Origin: Syntrophaceae bacterium UBA6112
Lineage (GTDB): Bacteria > Desulfobacterota > Syntrophia > Syntrophales > UBA5619
DNA length: 6,956 nt
Direction: 5' to 3'
Assembly (NCBI GenBank): GCA_002423465.1
Contig: DIWG01000057.1
Coordinates: 1 to 6,956, forward strand
The notes below the pieces were generated by a model. That model did not search any database, was not told where the DNA came from, and saw only the letters and a list, made by a program, of their open reading frames with translations. Of the stretch, positions 1 through 5,713 are shown piece by piece (position 1 is the stretch's first letter; each line of letters opens with the position of its first letter). The position numbers were made by a program, and so were the translations under genes.

Positions 1-2
1 TC

Positions 3-818
3 GTCTTCGGCGTCATCGCCAATGTTTCGATCATCCGGCTTTTCATTGGCGGGATCGTCCCCGGCCTGATCCTGGGGCTGGGGCTGATGATCGGCTGGTG
101 GCTGCACGTCCGGGGCAAGAAGCGCTACCACGTGGAGGGGAAGTTCAGCACCATCGCCGTGCTCAAGGCCTGCTGGGAGGCCTTCTGGGCGCTCATGCTG
201 CCGGTTATCATCCTGGGCGGGATCCTGCTCGGCATCTGCACGGCCACCGAGGCCGCCGTAATCTCGGCCGTCTACGCCTTCATCGTTTCGTTCTTCATCT
301 ACCGCGAACTCAAGGTGAAGGACTTCCTCCCGGTCCTGGTCAACACCTGCCGGGGAACGGCGGTGGTCCTTCTGGTCTGCGGCGCGGCCATGGCCGCCGC
401 CTACTTCATCACCACGGCCCAGATCCCGGTTCTGCTGGCCGATCTGCTGCTCAAGCTTTCCGGCGGCAACTGGATCATCTTCATGTTCTGGGTCAACATC
501 CTGCTTTTGATCGTCGGGTGCGTCATGGACCTGGTCCCGGCGCTCCTCATCCTGGGGCCGATGCTCCTGCCCATCGCCACGCAGTACGGCCTGGATCCCG
601 TCTATTTCGGGGTAGTCGTCATCGTGAACCTCTGCGTCGGGCTCATCACCCCGCCGGTGGGCAACATCCTCTTCGTGGCCTGCGGCCTCTCCAAAGTCCC
701 CATGGCCAACATGGCCCGTGCCATCTGGCCCAACGTCGTCATCGGCATCATCGTCGTTTTCATCGTCACGTACCTGCCCTGGACGGTTACGTATCTGCCC
801 GGCCTGATGCCCAAATAA
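3..818 (+). CDS. dctM: TRAP transporter large permease (DctM family), 5'-truncated
   Basis: This is the C-terminal 271 residues of the large membrane subunit of a TRAP transporter, which uses an ion gradient to import an organic acid delivered by a periplasmic binding protein. The frame is open to the left edge, so the start lies outside the window; the ATG at 87 is internal. Numbering from the first visible codon, conserved DctM stretches are LFIGGIVPG (13-21), GGILLGICTATEAA (72-85, the family's T-P/A-T-E-A motif), a GxxMD segment ending at Asp176, GLDPVYFG (196-203) and GLITPPVG (213-220). Hydrophobic segments alternate with short loops through to the end, consistent with a polytopic inner-membrane protein. 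About 150 residues of a usual ~425-residue protein are missing. The binding-protein gene follows 85 nt downstream. The family call is firm; the substrate is unknown. Confidence 0.95.
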   Translation, partial: VFGVIANVSIIRLFIGGIVPGLILGLGLMIGWWLHVRGKKRYHVEGKFSTIAVLKACWEAFWALMLPVIILGGILLGICTATEAAVISAVYAFIVSFFIYRELKVKDFLPVLVNTCRGTAVVLLVCGAAMAAAYFITTAQIPVLLADLLLKLSGGNWIIFMFWVNILLLIVGCVMDLVPALLILGPMLLPIATQYGLDPVYFGVVVIVNLCVGLITPPVGNILFVACGLSKVPMANMARAIWPNVVIGIIVVFIVTYLPWTVTYLPGLMPK

Positions 819-890
819 GGCCGGACCCGATAGAGTTGAGATGTCAGTCATGAACAGCGTAAAGGCAAACAGCGGCAACCCCATAAACGA

Positions 891-896
891 AAGGAG
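891..896 (+). promoter_or_regulatory. Ribosome binding site of the TRAP binding-protein gene
   Basis: AAGGAG lies 7 nt before the ATG at 904. It decides the start: the same frame is open from an ATG at 841, but that ATG has no comparable Shine-Dalgarno, and starting there would put 21 hydrophilic residues before the signal peptide. Confidence 0.8.
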
Positions 897-903
897 AAAG
901 ATC

Positions 904-1902
904 ATGAAAAGAACAGCCATTTTGATTTTCGCCCTTGCGTTGGCGATCGGTTTTTCGTCCGGTCAGGCCATCGCCCAGTCCAAGATCCTCAAAATCTCCA
1001 ACGGGATCAATGAACAGCACCCCTCTTACCTGGCGAACAAGAAGTTTGGAGAGATTCTCGCCGCGAAGCTTCCCGGCAAGTATACCGTCCAGGTTTACGC
1101 CAACTCCCAACTGGGCGACGACGTGCGGGCCACTGAAGCCGTGCGGATGGGAACCCTGGAGATGGTCACCACGTCGGCCTCCCCGCTGACGGGCTTGGTG
1201 CCGGAATTCAACATCTTCGACCTGCCCTTCATCATTCCCAGCGAGAAGGCGGCCGACGCCATCTTCGACGGCCCGATCGGCGCAAAGCTGGCCAACGCCC
1301 TGGAGAAGAAGGGGATCAAGCTCTTGGCCTACTACGAGAACGGCTTCCGCCAGTTGACCAACAGCGCACACGAAGTGAAAAGCCCGGCCGACCTCAAGGG
1401 CCTCAAGATCCGCACCATGCAGAACCCCATTCACCTGGAGGCTTTCCGGGCCATGGGCGCCAACCCAACGCCGATGCCCTTCAGCGAGGTCTTCACGGCC
1501 ATGCAGCAGAAGACCATCGACGGTCAGGAGAACCCCATCCCGACGATCTGGCTCTCCAAGTTCTACGAGGTCCAGAAGTACGTCTCCCTGACCGGCCACG
1601 TCTACGGCCCCCACATCATGCTCATCGGCAAGAAGCTCTGGGACTCTTTCCCGGCGGCGGACCAGAAGATCATCGCCGCGGCGGCCCAGGAGTCGGCCGT
1701 TTACCAGCGGAGCATCAACCGCAAGATGAACAAGGATTTCGTGGACAATCTGCGCAAGGCCGGGACGATCGTCACCGAGCTCACCCCCGAGCAGCACAAG
1801 GCCTTTGTCGATGCCTGCGCCTCGGTCTATACCACCTGGGAGCCGAAGATCGGCAAGGCGCTCCTGGATGAGTTCCGGGCCACGGTCAGCAAGGCCAAGT
1901 AG
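904..1902 (+). CDS. dctP: TRAP transporter solute-binding protein (DctP family)
   Basis: Periplasmic binding protein that captures a carboxylate ligand and delivers it to the TRAP permease. The 332-residue length is normal for the family. It opens with a classic signal peptide: basic MKR, a hydrophobic core at about 5-18, and a likely cleavage after Ala-Ile-Ala (22-24). The mature part shows DctP hallmarks: NGINEQHP (33-40), a GDD segment (71-73), FNIFDLPFI (102-110), LKGLKIRT (164-171) and a DGQENP segment (206-211). Arg170 matches in position the family arginine that salt-bridges the ligand carboxylate, and Asn210 falls in the other conserved ligand-side motif. There is no lipobox, so the protein is probably soluble. 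The gene follows the permease gene in the same direction, whereas the common order is binding protein first. Ligand identity is not readable; the downstream kinase suggests a sugar acid (inference). Confidence 0.95.
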   Translation: MKRTAILIFALALAIGFSSGQAIAQSKILKISNGINEQHPSYLANKKFGEILAAKLPGKYTVQVYANSQLGDDVRATEAVRMGTLEMVTTSASPLTGLVPEFNIFDLPFIIPSEKAADAIFDGPIGAKLANALEKKGIKLLAYYENGFRQLTNSAHEVKSPADLKGLKIRTMQNPIHLEAFRAMGANPTPMPFSEVFTAMQQKTIDGQENPIPTIWLSKFYEVQKYVSLTGHVYGPHIMLIGKKLWDSFPAADQKIIAAAAQESAVYQRSINRKMNKDFVDNLRKAGTIVTELTPEQHKAFVDACASVYTTWEPKIGKALLDEFRATVSKAK

Positions 1903-1966
1903 CCGGCACCGGCTGTTGTATAGGGAAACCCCGGCACTCCTGCAATGGGATTGTCCGGGGTTTCCC
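1901..1966 (+). promoter_or_regulatory. Intercistronic inverted repeats (strong mRNA hairpin) after dctP
   Basis: GGGAAACCCCGG (1923-1934) is repeated as its exact reverse complement at 1955-1966, giving a perfect 12-bp stem with a 20-nt loop. A smaller GC-rich hairpin (AGCCG / CGGCT, 1901-1905 and 1910-1914, 4-nt loop) overlaps the dctP stop codon. Neither is followed by a T-run, so a standard intrinsic terminator is unlikely. Such hairpins after an abundant binding-protein gene often protect the upstream mRNA or reduce downstream expression. A spaced operator for a regulator is an alternative. The inverted repeat is seen directly; its role is inference. Confidence 0.6.
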
Positions 1967-2016
1967 ACCGATCGACACCCATCGCCGCCATGTCCCTACC
2001 CGGGGCGACGGGGATC

Positions 2017-2023
2017 AAAGGAG
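2017..2023 (+). promoter_or_regulatory. Ribosome binding site of the SDR gene
   Basis: AAAGGAG ends 6 nt before the ATG at 2030. It fixes the start of the dehydrogenase at MRLKDKVALVTG; the same frame is open further upstream but that stretch has no SDR similarity. Confidence 0.8.
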
Positions 2024-2029
2024 AGTTCC

Positions 2030-2782
2030 ATGCGCCTCAAAGACAAAGTTGCCCTCGTCACCGGCGCTGCTCAAGGTCTGGGACTGGCCATCGCCCGCCG
2101 GTTCAGCCTGGAGGGCGCCCTGGTTTTTCTCGGAGACCTCAAGGAGGACCAGGGGCGGGCCGCTGCCGCCGAACTCACCTCCCGGGGCGCCCATGCCTGG
2201 TTCGTCCGCCTGGATGTGGCCGACGAGGAGAGTTGGAAGGGCGCGCTGACCGCACTGATCGAAAAGGCAGGGAAGATCGACGTACTGGTGAACAATGCCG
2301 GAATCAACATTCGCCAGCCCATCGAAGAGATGAGCGTCGAGAGTCTTGACACCATGCTGGCCGTGAATGTCCGGGGGCCGTTTCTCGGCATCAAACATAT
2401 CCTGCCCCTGATGCGAAAAAACGGCGGCGGTTCCATCATCAGCATGGGCTCGGTGTGCAGCCTGATCGGCCACAAGTTTACCCCCGAGGCCTACACCACG
2501 GTCAAGGGCGCGCTTTCCCAATTGACCCGGTCGGTTGCCGTACGCTATGCCAAGGACAACATCCGGGCCAATGTGCTCTGCCCCAGTACGGTGGAGACCC
2601 CGCTGGTGCAGGAGATGATGAAGGACCCCGAACGCAGGCGGGAGCGCGTCGGCGAGGTGCCGTTGGGGCGTCTTGCCGCCATGGAGGATGTCGCCGCCGC
2701 CGCACTTTACCTGGCCTCGGACGAGGCTGCTTTCATCAACGGGGTGGCATTTCCGGTGGACGGCGGCGTAACGGCCTGGTAA
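2030..2782 (+). CDS. Classical short-chain dehydrogenase/reductase (SDR), probably NAD-dependent
   Basis: NAD(P)-dependent oxidoreductase of 250 residues, the usual length for classical SDRs. The Rossmann glycine motif TGAAQGLG is at 11-18. Asp36 at the end of the second strand favours NAD over NADP. LDV (61-63) is the adenine-ring site and NNAG is at 88-91. Catalytic residues are Asn113, Ser141 (likely), Tyr155 and Lys159; 13 residues separate Ser141 from Tyr155, one more than usual. The loop after strand 6 reads CPSTVETP, with Ser in place of the common Gly of PG. The C-terminus FPVDGGVTAW is typical. Annotation pipelines often call such proteins 3-oxoacyl-ACP reductase or gluconate 5-dehydrogenase; here the kinase 13 nt downstream and the TRAP genes upstream point to oxidation of a hydroxyl on an imported sugar acid (inference). 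Exact substrate unknown; the fold and class are certain. Confidence 0.93.
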   Translation: MRLKDKVALVTGAAQGLGLAIARRFSLEGALVFLGDLKEDQGRAAAAELTSRGAHAWFVRLDVADEESWKGALTALIEKAGKIDVLVNNAGINIRQPIEEMSVESLDTMLAVNVRGPFLGIKHILPLMRKNGGGSIISMGSVCSLIGHKFTPEAYTTVKGALSQLTRSVAVRYAKDNIRANVLCPSTVETPLVQEMMKDPERRRERVGEVPLGRLAAMEDVAAAALYLASDEAAFINGVAFPVDGGVTAW

Positions 2783-2795
2783 TCCAGGGCAAGGG

Positions 2796-4169
2796 ATGAA
2801 GATGAATGATATTTTGATGGCCTATTACGGCGATGATTTTACCGGTTCGGCAGACGCGATGGAGGCGCTAACCTTAAACGGCGTGCCGACGGTGTTGTTT
2901 CTCGGCCAGCCTGATCCTGCTTTACTGAAAAGACGATTGAAAAACGCTCGGGCCGTGGGCGTAGCCGGAACCAGTCGAACCATGAAGCCATCGCAAATGG
3001 ACGGGGAATTGCCGGGGCAGTTTCAAATGCTCAAAGAGCTGGGAGCCCCCGTTATCCATTACAAAGTCTGCGCAACTTTTGACTCGTCCGCCAAGATCGG
3101 CAGTATCGGGTATGCCGCCGATATTGCCTTCCGCGTGCTCAAACCACCATTCGGAGTCATTGCCCAGGGCGTTCCGGTTATCGGACGCTACGTTGTATTC
3201 GGTAATCATTTCACAACTGTAGGAAATAAAACCTATCGCCTTGATCGTCACCCGATGATGAGCAGACATCCGATTACCCCGATGGACGAAGGAGACCTGC
3301 GCTGCCATTTTGCCAAACAGACGGAAAAAAAAGTTGAACTGATTGATCTGCTCCAGTTAAACAAACCATTCGAGTCCACCTCCAGCCAATTCGACCGGTA
3401 CCTTGATGAAGGAAATGAAATTATCCTTTTTGACACCTTGGATGACCAAAATCTGCTCACGATCGGCCGGTTGATCCATCAAAAAATCGGCTCTCAACCG
3501 ATTTTTGCCATTGGTTCTTCAGGATTTGAGTATGCGATGGCATACTATTGGCAGTCTGCAGGGATTGTTTCGAAACCGGACCCGATTCTTCCGGCAGGAC
3601 CGGTGGACCAGCTCATTGTCATCAGCGGCTCTGCGGCGGACAAGACGGCCGAACAAATCAAATACGCCATGGATCATGGCTTTGAGGGTATTCGACTGAA
3701 CACGGATCTGCTCATCGATCCTGAAACCGGCAAGGACGAACGGAATCGCGTGATACAACTCTCCCTGAAGTTTCTTCGGGAAGGGAAAAGCATTATCCTC
3801 TTCTCTACGGTTGGACCGGATGATCCAACCATCCCAAAAACCAAGGATAAAATGAAATCTTTGGGGATGGATGTCAATGAAGTCGGGAAACATCTTGGAA
3901 AGCAACAGGGATTCATCCTGCGGGAATTGGTAGAAGCAACAGGATTGAAAAGGGTGTGCGTTGCAGGAGGAGACACCTGCAGTTATGTTTTACGGCAGAT
4001 GGATATCCATTCGCTGGAGCTGCTCATGCCGATTACTCCCGCGGCGCCTCTATGTCGTGCGTTCTCCGATCATTCAACATTTGAAGGCCTCCAAGTTGCT
4101 TCAAAAGGCGGGCAAATCGGCGCGCCTGAATATTTTATTCAAGTTTTAAACGGACAAAGAGCGAATTAA
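2796..4169 (+). CDS. Four-carbon acid sugar kinase family protein (DUF1537)
   Basis: ATP-dependent kinase for sugar acids, from the family whose characterised members (OtnK, DtnK, LtnK) phosphorylate threonate, erythronate or 3-oxo-tetronate. At 457 residues it is full length and holds both domains. The N-terminal substrate domain has YYGDDFTGSAD (10-20), HYKVCATFDSS (88-98) and RLDRHPMMSRHPITPM (148-163). The C-terminal nucleotide domain has VAGGDTC (389-395, GGDT 391-394) and KGGQIGAPEYF (437-447). Two starts are possible: ATG 2796 with AGGG 6 nt upstream, or ATG 2802 (Met3) with AAGGG 6 nt upstream; the protein differs by two residues. It lies 13 nt after the SDR stop, so the two are probably co-transcribed. 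Base use differs from the neighbours: sampled 60-base lines are about 40-53% GC against about 63% in dctP, which hints at separate acquisition. Exact substrate unknown. Confidence 0.92.
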   Translation: MKMNDILMAYYGDDFTGSADAMEALTLNGVPTVLFLGQPDPALLKRRLKNARAVGVAGTSRTMKPSQMDGELPGQFQMLKELGAPVIHYKVCATFDSSAKIGSIGYAADIAFRVLKPPFGVIAQGVPVIGRYVVFGNHFTTVGNKTYRLDRHPMMSRHPITPMDEGDLRCHFAKQTEKKVELIDLLQLNKPFESTSSQFDRYLDEGNEIILFDTLDDQNLLTIGRLIHQKIGSQPIFAIGSSGFEYAMAYYWQSAGIVSKPDPILPAGPVDQLIVISGSAADKTAEQIKYAMDHGFEGIRLNTDLLIDPETGKDERNRVIQLSLKFLREGKSIILFSTVGPDDPTIPKTKDKMKSLGMDVNEVGKHLGKQQGFILRELVEATGLKRVCVAGGDTCSYVLRQMDIHSLELLMPITPAAPLCRAFSDHSTFEGLQVASKGGQIGAPEYFIQVLNGQRAN

Positions 4170-4288
4170 TCCGGATCGGGAATCCCAGGATGAGGATGGC
4201 TGATGAAGAGGTCTGCCTGTATGTGAGGGAATCTCCGGCCGCAGGTTATGCATCCTCCGCCGGAATAAGTTTCACGACGTCCGGTCCT
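4170..4288. other. Convergent intergenic gap between kinase and purF
   Basis: Non-coding spacer between two genes that end facing each other. It holds an 8-bp palindrome ATCCGGAT starting at the kinase stop (4169-4176) and weak repeats TCCGGC/GCCGGA (4234-4239 and 4259-4264) and CCGGA/TCCGG (4260-4264 and 4280-4284). None is followed by a T-run on either strand. No gene, promoter or convincing bidirectional terminator is visible. Confidence 0.5.
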
Positions 4289-5713
4289 TCAGAAGACACG
4301 CCCCTCGAAGCAGAACTTTCCGAAGCTCCTCGGGGGCGGCAGGGGGTAATCGCCGTTGTAACAGGCAAGGCAGAAATTTTCTCTCGGCATCCCCGTGGCC
4401 TGGACCATCCCCTCGGTGGAGAGGTAGTGCAGGCTGTCCAGACCGATGAAGGCCGCGATATCCGCCTCGTCCTCCTTCTCGGCGGCAATCAGTTCCCCCC
4501 GCATCGAAAAATCGATCCCGTAGGGGCAGGGATGACGCGTCGGCGGGCAGCTCACGACCATGTGGATCTCTTTCGCGCCGCACTCCCGCAAATGCCGGAC
4601 GCGGTTCCGGCTGGTGGTTCCCCGGATGATCGAATCCTCGACGATCAGGATCTTCTTGTCGGCGATCAGCGGTTTCACCGGGTTGAGCTTGACCCGGACG
4701 CCGAAATCCCGCATCGCCTGGCTCGGCTGGATGAATGTCCGCCCCACGTAATGATTCCGGATCATCCCCATCTCGAAGGGGAGCCCGCTCTCCTCGGCGT
4801 AACCCAGGGCGGCATAATTCCCCGAATCGGGGAAGGGCATGACAAAGTCCACATCGGGCAAATATTCCTGGGCGAGCTTGCGGCCCAACCGCTTCCGGCA
4901 TAGGTAAACGTTTTCACCAAAGACATGGCTGTCGGGCCGGGAGAAATAGATCAGTTCGAAGATGCAGTGGGAGGGTCTTTCGATCGGGAAAGGCATCAGG
5001 CTTTTCAGTCCCGCGTCGTCGATGATGATGATTTCACCGGGTTGGACATCCCGGATGTATTTTGCCCCCACGAGGTCGAAGGCGCAGGTCTCCGAAGCCA
5101 CCGCCCAGCCGTCGTTGAAGAGGCCGAGGACGAGCGGTCTGAATCCGCGCGGGTCGCGGACGGCAATGACCCGGTTCCGGGTCAGCATGACGATGCTGTA
5201 GGCCCCCTGCACCCGCGCGAGGGCCTTCGTCAGCGCCTCCTCGAGCCCCTCCTTCAAGAGGGGGGCCATCAGGTGGATGATCACCTCGCTGTCCATCGTG
5301 GACTGGAAGATCGACCCTTTCTCCTCGAGTTCCGTCCGAAGCTCCGAGGCGTTGATCAGGTTTCCGTTGTGGGCGAGGGCGTAGTATTCGTCGGCGTGGT
5401 GGACCAAAAAAGGCTGGGCATTCGAGAGAACCGAGGAGCCTGTCGTGGAATAGCGTACATGTCCGATGGCCAGGCGTCCGGGGAGCTTCGAGAGAGTGTC
5501 CTCCCGGAACACCTCGGAGGCAAGCCCCATCCCCTTGTGCGTCCAAACCTGACAGCCGTCGGCCGATGTGATCCCCGCGCTCTCCTGCCCGCGGTGCTGG
5601 AGGGCGAAAAGACCGAAAAAGGCCACGCGTGCCGCTTCTTCGTGGCCGTATACCGCAAAGACGCCGCACTCCTCGCGAGGTTTGTCTTCCTGTTCGATGT
5701 CATACATCATCAT
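4289..5713 (-). CDS. purF: Amidophosphoribosyltransferase (glutamine PRPP amidotransferase)
   Basis: Catalyses the first committed step of purine synthesis: PRPP + glutamine give phosphoribosylamine + glutamate, in the cytoplasm. The 474-residue protein is complete. The class II glutaminase domain begins at Cys16 in EECGVFAVYGHEEA, so residues 1-15 are a propeptide that must be removed to free the nucleophile, as in Bacillus subtilis PurF. LQHRGQESAG (38-47), GHVRYSTTG (84-92) and HNGNLIN (115-121) follow. The phosphoribosyltransferase domain has YFSRPDS (256-262), FPDSG (294-298) and the PRPP loop VEDSIIRGTTS (358-368). Cys250, Cys396, Cys448 and Cys451 (CLAC) match the four [4Fe-4S] ligands of the Bacillus enzyme. 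Three ATGs in tandem (5713, 5710, 5707) follow a GAGG; spacing favours the second or third. The start overlaps the carB stop by 14 nt. The family is regulated by nucleotide feedback. Confidence 0.97.
   Translation of the reverse strand: MMMYDIEQEDKPREECGVFAVYGHEEAARVAFFGLFALQHRGQESAGITSADGCQVWTHKGMGLASEVFREDTLSKLPGRLAIGHVRYSTTGSSVLSNAQPFLVHHADEYYALAHNGNLINASELRTELEEKGSIFQSTMDSEVIIHLMAPLLKEGLEEALTKALARVQGAYSIVMLTRNRVIAVRDPRGFRPLVLGLFNDGWAVASETCAFDLVGAKYIRDVQPGEIIIIDDAGLKSLMPFPIERPSHCIFELIYFSRPDSHVFGENVYLCRKRLGRKLAQEYLPDVDFVMPFPDSGNYAALGYAEESGLPFEMGMIRNHYVGRTFIQPSQAMRDFGVRVKLNPVKPLIADKKILIVEDSIIRGTTSRNRVRHLRECGAKEIHMVVSCPPTRHPCPYGIDFSMRGELIAAEKEDEADIAAFIGLDSLHYLSTEGMVQATGMPRENFCLACYNGDYPLPPPRSFGKFCFEGRVF

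Noticed and set aside
841..903. Earlier ATG for dctP at 841
   Set aside because: It lacks a Shine-Dalgarno and would place polar residues before a normal signal peptide; ATG 904 has AAGGAG at ideal spacing.
1933..1945. Sigma-54 type promoter before the SDR gene
   Set aside because: The GG and GC elements are only 7 nt apart instead of the required 10, and the flanking bases do not fit the consensus.
1923..1966. Rho-independent terminator after dctP
   Set aside because: The stem is strong but has a 20-nt loop and no T-run, and genes in the same direction follow, so a stabilising or attenuating hairpin fits better.
844..1968. Long minus-strand open frame opposite dctP (374 codons)
   Set aside because: It is a shadow of the high-GC dctP codon pattern. 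The opposite strand has a signal peptide, Shine-Dalgarno and clear DctP motifs, while this frame has no family motif.
4190..4903. Plus-strand open frame starting in the convergent gap (237 codons)
   Set aside because: Nearly all of it is antisense to purF, whose conserved motifs explain the sequence. The part in the gap shows no recognisable domain and no good ribosome binding site.
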